DNA of 64,000 nt from Trissonchulus latispiculum (Eukaryota > Nematoda > Enoplea > Enoplida > Ironidae), in NCBI GenBank assembly GCA_030248195.1, contig JASAND010022070.1, positions 33,241-97,240 on the forward strand, read 5' to 3'. A program made the translations under genes and the position numbers. How positions within the stretch are numbered: position 1 is the stretch's first letter; every line of letters begins with the position of its first letter. Positions 34,003 to 45,800 of this stretch are shown here, piece by piece. The notes under the pieces are model-generated. The model ran no database searches. It was not told the DNA's origin and saw only the letters and a list, made by a program, of their open reading frames with translations.

Positions 34003-36387
34003 AGTATTTATTTAAACATAATATCTGTTTCAGAAACACGGAGAATTACTGAAACCTGAAACGATCATTGCAAATGAGCAGCGGGGATCGGGGGGGAGGG
34101 CGGAGCACCTCAGTAGTTGAGCATTTTTGCAATTACACGTAAATTCTTAATGAAAAGTATGAAAATGCTAATTTGTCATCAGTTACGTCTAGCATCTAAA
34201 GCTAATGCATTTTTGTTTTTGTGTTTTTTCAGGAAAAACTGTGGGCATTTTCTAAAAACAATTTGCTCGCTTTAGTAATTACACTGGCTTTTGGCTACAA
34301 TTCTGAAAGGTCCTGACCTTGAGTTGAGCCCTGTTTATTTGCGTAAAAGTTAGAATATACGAGACGATCATCGCTAGGATTGGGTGACTGAAGACTGAAC
34401 CACCATAAGTTAAAGTACATCTGAATCGCTTTGCTAAACTGAACTTTAGGAAAATTTCATGTAAATATTTATGTAATCTAGATTCTGGCTTGGCTCGGTG
34501 ATTGCAATTCAAAATGACAAAAAATTTTACTTTTGATTTCACGACGAAACATTTTCTTGAACAGGTGTTTTGAATCGACAGATAGCTGAATAGCCCGATA
34601 TCCGGATACCCACCATTAAGGTAAACTAGGCGGATATCCGCATAAGAAATAATTTCCAGTACATCATTTAATTTTGTTTCACGTAGAAAAGCTTCCAGGT
34701 TTAATATAATTCAATTTATTTGATGATTATTGAGCATCCTCCACCTTGCAGAAATAGTTCCAGACAGCTCCAAACTTCAAATCTTCACATTTTGAGAAAA
34801 GACTGAAACTACGTTCAGACTGAGTTTCAAGTCATTACCCAATTTGAGTTTCAATTTCAGTTTCTGTCGACGAGCATACGTCTAACTAGAGTCTAGTCAA
34901 ATCTGATATCAAATTCTTGCTTCGGGCAAGCACAGCACAATAATGTTGTTGCATCTGGCAATTTTTATACTTTTGAAACAATTATTAAAGTTAGAATTCA
35001 AAATCCAAACTTATATAATTCCACTATCAACGCGAATTTAGTCCCAAGTAATCCCACCATCCCATGTGGAACGACATCTGAATCCCATCCCATCCCATGG
35101 GATCCCATCCCATTCGTCAGAGCTGATCTTATCGGACAAACTCACATAATACGCATATTCAGAATTCAAGCTCCCTCTAGTTCCGCAAAAGTATTTATTA
35201 TAAGTATTTATTTAAACATAATATCTGTTTCAGAAACACGGAGAATTACTGAAACCTGAAACGATCATTGCAACTGAGCAGCGGGGATCGGGGGGCGGGG
35301 CGGAGCACCTCAGTAGTTGAGCATTTTTGCAATTACACGTAAATTCTTAATGAAAAGTTTGAAAATACTAATTTGTCATCAGTTACGTCTAGCATCTAAA
35401 GCCAATGCATTTTAGTTTTTGTGTTTTTTCAGGAAAAAACTGTGGGCATTTTCTAAAAACAATTTGCTCGCTTTAGTAATTACACTGGCTTTTGGCTACA
35501 ATTCTGAAAGGTCCTGACCTTGAGTTGAGCCCTGTTTATTTGCGTAAAAGTTAGAATATACGAGACGATCATCGCTAGGATTAGGTGACTGAAGACTGAA
35601 CCACCATAAGTTAAAGTACATCTGAATCGCTTTGCTAAACTGAACTTTACGAAAATTTCATGTAAATATTTATGTAATCTAGATTCTGGCTTGGCTCGGT
35701 GATTGCAATTCAAAATGACAAAAAATTTTACTTTAGATTTCACGACGAAACATTTTCTTGAACAGGTGTTTTGAATCGACAGATAGCTGAATAGCCCGAT
35801 ATCCGGATACCCACCATTAAAGTAAAATAGGCGGATATCCGCATAAGAAATAATTTCCAGTACATCATTTAATTTTGTTTCACGTAGACAAGTTTCCAGG
35901 TTTAATATAATTCAATTTAATTTTAATGATTATTGAGCATCCTCCACCTTGCAGAAATAGTTCCAGACAGCTCCAAACTTCAAATCTTCACATTTTGAGA
36001 AAAGACTGAAACTACGTTCAGACTGAGTTTCAAGTCATTACCCAATTTGAGTTTCAATTTCAGTTTCTGTTTACGTCTAACTAGAGTCTAGTCAAATCTG
36101 ATATCAAATTCTTGCTTCGGGCAAGCACAGCACAATAATGTTGTTGCATCTGGCAATTTTTATACTTTTGAAACAATTATTAAAGTTAGAATTCAAAATC
36201 CAAACTTATATCATTCCACTATCAACGCGAATTTAGTCCCAAGTAATCCCACCATCCCATCGTGGAACGACATCTGAATCCCATCCCATCCCATGGGATC
36301 CCATCCCATTCGTCAGAACTGATCTTATCGGACAAACTCACATAATACGCATATTCAGAATTCAAGCACCCTCTAGTTCCGCAAAAG
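34003..36387. repeat. tandem duplication, two units of about 1.19 kb
   Basis: Unit 1 is 34003-35191 and unit 2 is 35203-36387, period 1200. They start AGTATTTATTTAAACATAAT and end CTCTAGTTCCGCAAAAG. Only scattered single-base differences and small indels separate them. Each unit contains an 87-codon minus-strand frame (34542-34279 and 35743-35480), nearly identical and without motif, a GAAACT-type segment, and an ATCCCATCCC patch near its end. Whether the frame is a gene cannot be decided; its conservation follows simply from the recent duplication. Confidence 0.9.
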
Positions 36388-36547
36388 CACTTCATTTAAT
36401 TCTCAAAACACCATTCCAGCGATCATTTGGTATGCCACAGCTAGATCATAGATTAATAATGATAATTGAAACATCAATCAACCCTTTGACTATATGAGCG
36501 TACAGTGACTACAACGAAGCCTTTTTGTGTTAATACACTATACTGTA

Positions 36548-37165
36548 CATGTCTCTTCATTTCTTGATCAATAGACCGCAACTTTCCAACCTACCACCAA
36601 AATTTACTTTTAAAGCAGGTCCTGGTTAGCATAAGTACATAAACGTTTAAAAACGTTTGGTAGATTGGAAATATACTTGCATGCTTTGCACATCATGGTA
36701 TTCCTGGAAAAAACAGCAACTGATATATTATCGGTAAGGTGTTTAACTGTTTTAATGGCGAAATCTCACTCAAAATAGCTTCATTTGTGAAGATCCAGTA
36801 CCACAAGAAAATAGGATAGTAGTAAGATTGGAGGGATCCAAAGCAAGGCTTCTTTCATGTCTCTTCATTTCTTGATCAATAGACCACAACTTTCCAACCT
36901 ACCACCAAGATTTACTTTTAAAGCAGGTCCTGGTTAGCATAAGTACATAAGCGTTTAAAAACGTTTGGAAGATTGGAAATATACTTCCATGCTTTGCACA
37001 TCATGGTATTCCTGGAAAAACCAGCAACTGATATATTATCGGTAAGGTGTTTAAGTGTTGTAATGGCGAGATCTCACTCAATTATTCTAAATAGCTTCAT
37101 TTGTGAAGATCCAGTACCACAAGAAAATAGGATAGTAGTAAGGTTGGAGGGATCCAAAGCAAGGC
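36548..37165. repeat. tandem duplication, two units of about 305 bp
   Basis: Unit 1 is 36548-36849 and unit 2 is 36856-37165, period 308. Both start TGTCTCTTCATTTCTTGATC and end GGAGGGATCCAAAGCAAGG. A plus-strand frame in the second copy (36973-37206, 77 codons) has no recognised motif. Confidence 0.88.
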
Positions 37166-37254
37166 AGACAGTTTTCAAAATTCTCAACAATCAATCAAAT
37201 CAGTAGCTGAAGAATAAAAGTTCTATAACATGAAGTGGGGTAGAAAGGATTATA

Positions 37255-37263
37255 TATATATAT

Positions 37264-37317
<54 letters not shown>
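37255..37317. repeat. (TA)n microsatellite
   Basis: An almost uninterrupted TA run with one CACA step near 37265. Confidence 0.95.
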
Positions 37318-37318
<1 letters not shown>

Positions 37319-38062
37319 AGAGCAAGACATAACTTAATAAACCGAACATATTGAGCAATCAAATCCACAGTCTGCCAACGACAATATGTAAATTGGGCAA
37401 TGCAAAGTTGGCCTCTATGTGCTTCTGCATGCCATGAAGTTGTTGGATTGGAAACTGTAAGCTTAAAAACACAAACATAGGCAAATAATCCATAGTTCAA
37501 GTCATTTGGAATGGAATAGTCACTGTTTTTTCCACATGTAGCCTTTCCGGCATGATTATTTAAGCGGATAGGTTTAGAGTCACAAACCGTAATGCTGTCA
37601 GAGGAAGTGCAAGTGGTTCATAAAATTGGCCAAAGGATTCCCAGTACCGTAAAAATAAGTTGTCGTACCTAAATTCTAATAATCCAGTGTATTCCGACAT
37701 CGCGGAATTCTGATTAATATTTTTAAATCTTTCCATGAGATGGATCAAAATTTCAAGGTTTTTTAAAACAATAAGGTTTTTGCAAAGCTTTGAAGAAAAT
37801 GCAATTTTATTACGATTGACTTTAATTCATACCCATAGTACAAGCCCCCCATCGAAAATTTTGGCCCACAATAAAGCGTTTCATAATTTTTCCTTTGAAA
37901 AGTCAATCCCTGAATCCGTCCCTACTTTAACATATGACATAAGTGCATATAACTATAACTTTAGCATTGTTGAAGAATTGGAATTTAGATAACAGATACA
38001 GCATTTAAAATATGTCATTATTCTTCTGATATTACTCAACAGAGTTGTGTAGTATTTTATAG
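37318..38062. other. unassigned; minus-strand frames that look partly coding
   Basis: Two minus-strand frames, 37748-37560 (HLMERFKNINQNSAMSEYTG) and 37500-37195 (ATSWHAEAHRG-like context, CRWQTVDLIAQYVRFI), have balanced amino-acid composition and sit close together. They could be exons or a decayed transposase, but I recognise no family and see no clear splice sites. A plus-strand frame at 37735-37992 lies just before the channel TM1 exon. It lacks a good donor, so I did not use it as the N-terminal exon. Confidence 0.3.
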
Positions 38063-39845
38063 ATCATCCAATTCATATGATTACTTCCCATGGTTGGATT
38101 AAATGGATTGGCATCATTTCATTTCTAGCAACGATTACTGTCATTTTCCTTCATTCTGCTATTCTAATATCTTCATTTAACAAATTTCCAGTTACTGTTG
38201 TAACCCAGGTACGCAAGGAACAAAGGTTTAGCATATCACATTTGTTGATTAGATATCCTACGTCTGAGTGGTTATCGCATTGATATTTACATACTTCTTT
38301 CTAAACCGTTTTAAAATCATTTGAAAATAATGATGCATTAATTATGTAATACTATGGCATTATATAACAATGAAATCTCAAAACCTTTTGTAAGGTCAGT
38401 AAATGACTCACTGTTAGGCAATAGCTTCTACGATAAACAGTGGGGAAGTGATGTGAAAACTCAAAAAGGTACTTGTACAGTACATGTTTGCTGGCAGCAG
38501 CAATGATTACGCATCCACACGGAGTACAAACAAATGTGGCAAGGGTGGCAAAATAAACATAATAATTGCAAACAGTGTTCACTAGACCTATAGATAACTA
38601 CTTCAGCTGGCGCGCTGCTTTATGCGGAACAATGTTATGGACTGTCCTCTGATTCTGATTCCGAACAAATGACCTAGTTCACGAAAATTCACGATCAGTT
38701 CTTGTAGCACCGTAAAATGCGACAGAAGCTTTCAGTTCCAAGAAAATATTAGAATTACAAGCTTGAAGGTTTCAACAAGGGTGGCGACTTTCCTGGCAGC
38801 TTTTGAAACGTCCACCGAATCAGCAGAAGCTCATTTCGAAGCTTTCTTAGAATGATTTGATTATGGATGCCGCAGCCAAATTCCAAACAAAGTAGCCACC
38901 TTCCAATGAATCTTGATGCACTGAAACACAAGTAGAAAAACTTCCGACACGATTGGTGGGTTTCACTAACAACGTTCCAAGGTGCAACAGGCCGTCAAAT
39001 GCCTTCGGATCCGGTCACTCGGTAGATGCAAAGCGACAGCGTAATGACTGTGTGCACTTAAACTAGTCAGTCGTTAATATACGGCTTTGATTTATCTGCG
39101 TTTTGTAGTTTTATCTTGCAAATGACTTTCCCGCTACAACACTTTGCAGTCTAAATCCTTATTGGAAAACGGCTTGGTTGGAGACTGATTTTGGGCATAA
39201 ACTGGTAAGACAAAATAAAATAATACATTTCAATGACTTTCCATGACTACGTGATTAAATAAGTTGCCAGCAGCAGTCCTATAACCGTGGTGGTTATCAC
39301 GATTGTCGATGTTTTCTAAAATTTAAAAATTTCACTCACCACGGCGAGACAGTATCATCCGACGCTTAATCCAAGGAGTAAAACGCCTAACCCGCTCACT
39401 CCAATGACATCGCAAGGCAACAACCAACACACAACAACGACCACACCAACAATTTGGCCCAATCTCATATGGGGTCGCTCACTCCTTACTACTATTGCAA
39501 GTTTAAAGTGACAGCAAATTTTGGGATGAGGTCTGTAGCCAACATTCAATCAGATTGCAGAAACTTCTCTATTTTGATGGGGTCTAGCTATGGATTACGG
39601 TGCTCTAGACAATTTTTCACAAAGGTTCCATAATTTGGAGACGGGTCTCTCATATTCAATCCGAGTTTGCTATTAGGAGACCATTTTCGTAATCCTACCA
39701 GGCAGTCTTTTCACAAAAGAAGTTTCGAGCCCCCAAAATATCATGATCTTGTTCCTTTTTCATTTTAAGGTGTTCTTTTATATTCGCATGAATGAACTAG
39801 CGAACTCGAATATGTCATGGATACACACTCAGCAAAAGACCGCAT
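38063..39845 (+). CDS. channel exons 1-3 of model: TM1 and post-TM1 FPATTLC motif
   Basis: Exon 38063-38208 encodes SHGWIKWIG, then a hydrophobic span (IISFLATITVIFLHSAILI), then FPVTVV. This is the N-terminal HG signature, TM1 and the start of the ectodomain of DEG/ENaC channels. Exon 39109-39204 gives NDFPATTLCSLNPYW, matching the family's FPAVTLCNLNPF motif just outside TM1. Exon 39770-39845 (VFFYIRMNELANSNMSW) has an excellent acceptor (polypyrimidine then TTTTAAG) and is the helical stretch after it. Phases are 0/0, 0/0 and 0/1. The first exon enters in phase 1, so at least one upstream coding exon with the cytoplasmic N-terminus is missing. Confidence 0.8.
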
Positions 39846-42800
39846 GTAAGTGTTTCAGTTACTGAATATAACTTCAAACATGAAATTTTAGACTAGGCTA
39901 GTATACAAGCTAAATAAGTCAAGGCTAGATAACCAAAGAGAAACCATGGTTTGTGAGATTACTCAAATTAAGTTTTGGGCATTGCGCGGGCGTACAGAAA
40001 TCACCTTTCTGCTTCGGGTCTTTCAATATCTAAACACGGTACTGAAAAACCGACATCGTAAACTTTTAAAATATCCCTGTTTGAAGTTGGGGTGAATCCT
40101 TACAACTGAACTGTGTTTAGCGCCTGCGTACAACTGTCAAGATTGAATAAAATATAGTCACACACCTGACATCTAAATATATTCTTGCATAGCTAACTGC
40201 ATTGACAGTCATAGAAATTGCTGGGCTACAAAATCAGGATGCAATGAAATATCATCAATCGCATCATCCCATACATACCTTGAAGAAACTTGTGTAGCCG
40301 ACACCAATACTAGTGTGGAGAGCGATAGCTCAGGTTTTTGCAAAAACTTGGACGGACGCGCTGCACCATGGTGTTTCACGAACTCAAGTTTTAATTACTG
40401 CCTTGTACCGTGTCAGAGATCTGCCCGCTATAACGGTGAGACCTTATGTTGCATGATTAATCGGTTGGAAACACAATTGGAATCCATAATTTAATAGATC
40501 ATTTTGCTTTCCTTATCTTATTAAAACATGACAATTGTTACTTTTTCAGACCAAACATGTCCCCCAGGATGGGAACGAGGAGATCATCAGGTATAAACAG
40601 TTTTCGCCTTTTAACAGTTCTAGCTTGATACCTCAAAGGATTAAATTATACTTTAATGATTCATTATGGGCGAATTGCAAAACAACCGTAGTCTTTCTCA
40701 GTGGTATTTGGAAAATATAAGCCTTAATGTTGCATTTTGTGAAAAAAACTGCTTCGATTGCTTGCCCCATACTACAAACATTGCTTATTATATGTCTCCT
40801 TTAAGACATGACAAACGAAATGATAGTGAGAATATTTGCCAGAATATGCATCCCAACGCACATTTGCCCGCGTTTGTTGACTGGGACCAAGCCCAAGACT
40901 TCGTTTTTAATTTCGCGTAAGGAACAACTTACATTGTCTGTATTAAGTACATTCTTTCAAAACAAGCTTTTTATAAGATCAGACCTAACAGTTGAATTCT
41001 GTTGTGTGTTCATTGATTTACAATTAAAAGCGATTTCAATAAGTGAAAAGTCAGTGATAAGCCTTAAGGCCTTAAGGGAGTTCAATATTAGTCATTGTTA
41101 GTCCGTTTGCGGTTACGTTCATTTTCACAGTTATATTGTTGTTTGAGTGGTATACTTTAACTACTTTTGACAATTTAGGTAGCAAGTCTTCGTTTTCCTC
41201 ATCGCAAATTGTTACGTTTCTTGCAGATGAAAAACAGTTGTACACTATTCAAGTCAGGCGTAAATAAGTATTCCAACACCAAGGTTTCGTAGTAAATTAG
41301 CGCTAAATTTTGATACCAAGTTTCCTGGTACCTCTGTCCTGTTTCGTGATTTTGTCGGCTATTGTTGTTGATTTTTAAATTTTTAAATACAAATTTTTAA
41401 CAAAATGTTAATCTTTGCTTTTTATCTACATTTGCAAAATTATAACGAATGGCCCATTGGTGCATCTTTGGCCTTTCAATGTGTATTGTAGTGTGTTGTC
41501 GTGGTATCAATTTATCGCATTTGGAACAAAAATAGCGAGGTCAAGTTTGTTTGTTTGCCCCCATCCCCTATTTCACAGGCTATTTTTCAACTTTTTTAAG
41601 ACATGCATGATTGAACTAAAATGCGGAAGCGTTTTTTACAGCACTATTCTTTCGTTCATATACAAGTTGCATAAAGTCTGTAGCTCGTATGTAGTGGAAA
41701 ACAGAACGAAACAATTCAACAAGTTACCCCTTAAAAGGGGAATAATACCGCCGTAGTGTTTCCAATATATGTGTTCAATGTTTTGTTTGTTTTCATAGAA
41801 CACATTTTTCTACTGTTCTGTGACGTTAGCGTTTTGACTAGTTTCAACTCCCCAACATTTGCAGTTTCTGAGACAAAAGAATGACAATATTTTATTACTA
41901 TTGCCAATTGTAAAACTAAAATATTTCCTGAAGAAGGATTCGATCTGTGTCCGGACCAGCGCCAAGCGGACACTCTAACCACTACACTACTCTGACTTGA
42001 ACAAATTTATCGACTAAACCCCGAGACAGAAAATTATGATTTATCTATATATGTTTATTTTTAACAATTTATTTTATCTAAATTCTAAAGCAAAGCAAAC
42101 ACTAATGAAACAAATACAGTGCAAGCGCAAAATCTTTTCACACGAAAATTGTAATTGCAGTATTAGCTACCTATTGATTTGTTAAACGTCTACCATTCAA
42201 GTGACAGAAAAATAACGCCAGATTTTCGGTAATATGAGAAAAGGCAGACAGTAATCATTTGCAAACCAATTTACAGAGCGAAGAAAAAATTGAAGTAAAT
42301 CGACTGCAACAATGCTCTGAAAATTGCAAAATTATAGAAAAATTGTTGGGCGAAAAAAACCTGCGTACTAGGACATGTGTTGAAGATAGGACGGAAATCC
42401 TCCGCGCCAAGCAATTTACATGCAAAACATAGGAATTCAGATGGGTCAACCCATTACAAGTATACCGCCTCCGGCGGTATAAACATTACACTATTAGGAA
42501 TGCACGACATATGTGGCCATTAAATGACGTGCTAAAACGAGCGAAATCCGACATCTAAAACTTTTTCCGGATGGACGAACCGTATGTGGTCAGCAGTTAC
42601 ACTAAGCAACATATCCCACTAATTCAGCTTGGACAATTCGTTTTATGGTCAACGAATGGTGCAGCGATATGGATACAGAAGCTCAATATATCTGGCAGGA
42701 CAATACAAGCATGGAGCATGGGTGGCAGAATGGAAATTATCTGGAACGCCGTGCATACTGAAGTAATAACACTATTAAAGCCATTATGTTACCCATGAAT

Positions 42801-45800
42801 AGCCGGCAAACTTTAGAATATTTATATAAAAACTTAGCTATAGCTAAATTAAATTAGCTATATTAAACTCATAATAAGGGTCTGTCCGCACGAAAGGTAT
42901 CCAAATGTACCTAGGTAGAATGCCAAGTAGATCTTCTTTATTTAAATACTAAATCAATCGATACATTCATTTGTTATTTACTCATTAAATAATATATTTT
43001 GACAGAGAAAAATGTTTCATCTGGAACAGTCATCCGTCGTACTAACGCTTACCGATTTTTCGTTACATATATTGCAGCATTTTTTGAAGAATAAAAAACT
43101 TGGTGGTCAGACCAGTTCAGGGAAGGTAAACTTACGTACTTTCGTAACAGATGAAAACAATTTAGTATTCTATGCACGGTTGTGATCTCTATACGATTTT
43201 AATAGCTAACAAGTTATAACAGGTAGTATAAACGGCAAGTGCCATGTCAACATAAAGCAGTCATTTGTTAAAACCGAAGCATAGCAGATTATCTTCAAGC
43301 AGGAATCTAGTCTTCACGTATCAAACGAACGTTGTTATTTTGCAAGCATAGCTTGTTTGTAACGCTCGTTGCTGTCTTTATGCCTCGAGCTTCTCAAAAT
43401 TCCTTTGTATGCTTCTACTTTTTCTGTAGATTTCAACAATGACAATATTTTGCCAACAAAACCACATTATAGCATTAGATTGCGACAGAAACCTGCCCTG
43501 ACTTTACTTTACAAAAATTTAGGCATATGCACATTCATGTACAGCATTTAAGCCGAGACTGAGGTTGCAGCTCTCATGTAGTTATTTTATATTTCTCGCA
43601 AGGATTTTCGAAGTAGGGTGCTAGAGCTTATTTTTTTCAAGCTCTAGACTTGACATGATCCTCCACTTGTAGCGCAGTAAGAAACCACTGCACTACAGGA
43701 TGTTCCAAATTTTATTTGCTACTGTGTTGTCGGACATACACTTTTTAATCTTCGAGAAAGTATCAACCAGAATCGACCAGAATTAAATAATATACTAAAA
43801 ATTAATTATTCCTGCCATTTACTGACTCAGAATTTCAAAAATAGTCATAATTAGTATATATTGATTCAGAACAGATTCAAAATTAAATGAATATTGAATG
43901 AGTGTTTCTAACTTTCAATTTTTTCTAAATATTGCTTATTGCTTTAAAATTTGTTAATCCCTACGAGTTTTAACTGCATTTAATCACTCATTTGCTGCGC
44001 TTCCAAACAGTCAACGAAGTCGCTAGCTCTAATGTTTTGCTCCTCTACTTTTTGCTGAGAACAGAAAAGTATCAAAACTGGACTGTAGTACAGTTACTGT
44101 GAAGTTAATTTATTAATTCTTGGTCAAAATTATATTAATTTTAATTTCAAGTGCTATTGTTGGAGACGAATCTACAACATTATCCCTGGTGGTCGTTGCA
44201 AGTTTCTGCGATTCTTGCCCAATAATTATGCCAAAAATGATAAAAATTGGATAACGGCACCATTTGGTGAGTATATAATCACGAAAACTGAAACTGAAAC
44301 TAGGTGTTAGGCTGTACAGGTATCAGTTTCAGTCAGTGAAGCTGAAACTGAAATTATTTTGAATCGACGACTGAAAGAGAAACCGTCAACTGAATGAAAC
44401 TGAAATCACCTTCTGAAGCTACACTAGTAAAAGCTTTAGCCCTGCATAGATGAATCGCAACCTTTAAAATTTGGATAACCAAGCTCATATCTTTCAATTA
44501 TATAAGCATCCGAAACTGAATAGATTTTGAATGAATGGAAATTGTTCAGAATGAGAACAGAGAATTAGGGCTTTTAGTATTATTGTATGTTTACCGTATT
44601 ACGTTTTACTCTCTTCATACAAAGCATTGATTGTATAAAGAAATCTAACTGATCTGACTTCTAAAACGTATTGCTTTTACTATTTCAGAAAATAGATTGC
44701 TGCTGCTGTAACTGTAATTAGAGCCTAGTTATAGTTGATGTCATACCTGAACGGCAGGTCAAATTTCACTGACCCTTGTGGAAGCGAATTTGGGTACCCC
44801 TTGTGAGAGCAATTTTTCTTAAGCGTACTTTTGAAAGCGATTTTTAAGCTTTTTTAACGGTTTTTAACGAAAAACAGCGATTTTTTAGCTAAAACATCGT
44901 TTTTCGGACATTTTTTAGCGAAAAATAGTAACTTTTAATGAAAAATTCCGGCGTAGCCGGAAAATTTTGCGAAATTTTAGTCGTAAAACCTATTTTTTGG
45001 GCAATTTTCTTACCCCTTGTGGCCAATTTTCTTACCCCTTGTGAGAGCAATTTCGAGACCCCTTGTGGGCGACTTCGCGGCGGGGGGGGGGGAAATTTCC
45101 CCCCCCCCCTTTCCCCCCCCCCTTGTCCACCTGTGGTTGATGTTCGTGTTCCGGTTGGGGTGGTATTGCATATTTATTATTATATATTTTCGATTGGAAT
45201 TCGAAAAATTGATCCACATTAGGATCAGCGTCAGCATCGGGCATTTAAAACAAAATTCGAGGATTCGCCTCTGCCTCCAACATTACTGAGGTATAACCTC
45301 AGTTTTAGGCCCATTCTAGTTTGGATAATGTTTTAGACACCCGATCATCAGTTTTCTGGGAATCGCTTAACACGAATCTGAAAACCGTATTTCGATCTAG
45401 CTAAAGATACGCTAAAGTGTGCAACTTTTTAGCAAAACTGAAGAAAAAATTTTTGGTTCCCCTTGGCCTCTCCACTTAAAACATTTAATTAAAATTTTTT
45501 ATAATTTTAAAATTTTACTGCAGATCGATCATTTAACTATTTAAATGCGTCCATACCGAATTTGAATTAAATCAAGATTTTGCAAAGGTTACGCACATGT
45601 GTGCGCCTATCCTGTCTTAGTATCGCTGAAACTGTAAATAACTGATTAAACACTGTTAAAATTCATACGGGTGAACAAATTAAACATTTACAAATTATTT
45701 TAAAAGTAATTAGCACTACTTAAACAAAATTGAAAATTAGAAACACTCATAAAATTTAATTTTGAATCTGTTCTGAATCAATATATACTAATTATGATTA

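Noticed and set aside
34279..35743. Conserved 87-codon minus-strand frame present twice
   Set aside because: Its conservation is explained by the recent 1.19-kb duplication; no motif, so not called a gene.
37735..37992. Plus-strand frame just before TM1 as the channel's N-terminal exon
   Set aside because: No credible splice donor with phase 1 near its end, and no DEG/ENaC N-terminal motif.
15883..40435. Linking the signal-peptide exon to the kringle exon as one secreted kringle protein
   Set aside because: Both are phase 1 and could join, but the kringle exon already has an in-phase upstream exon 350 bp away, and 24 kb of transposons lie between.
41415..41756. 113-codon plus-strand frame as an exon of the channel
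   Set aside because: Composition is intron-like, no Cys pattern fitting the lectin domain, and phases do not fit.
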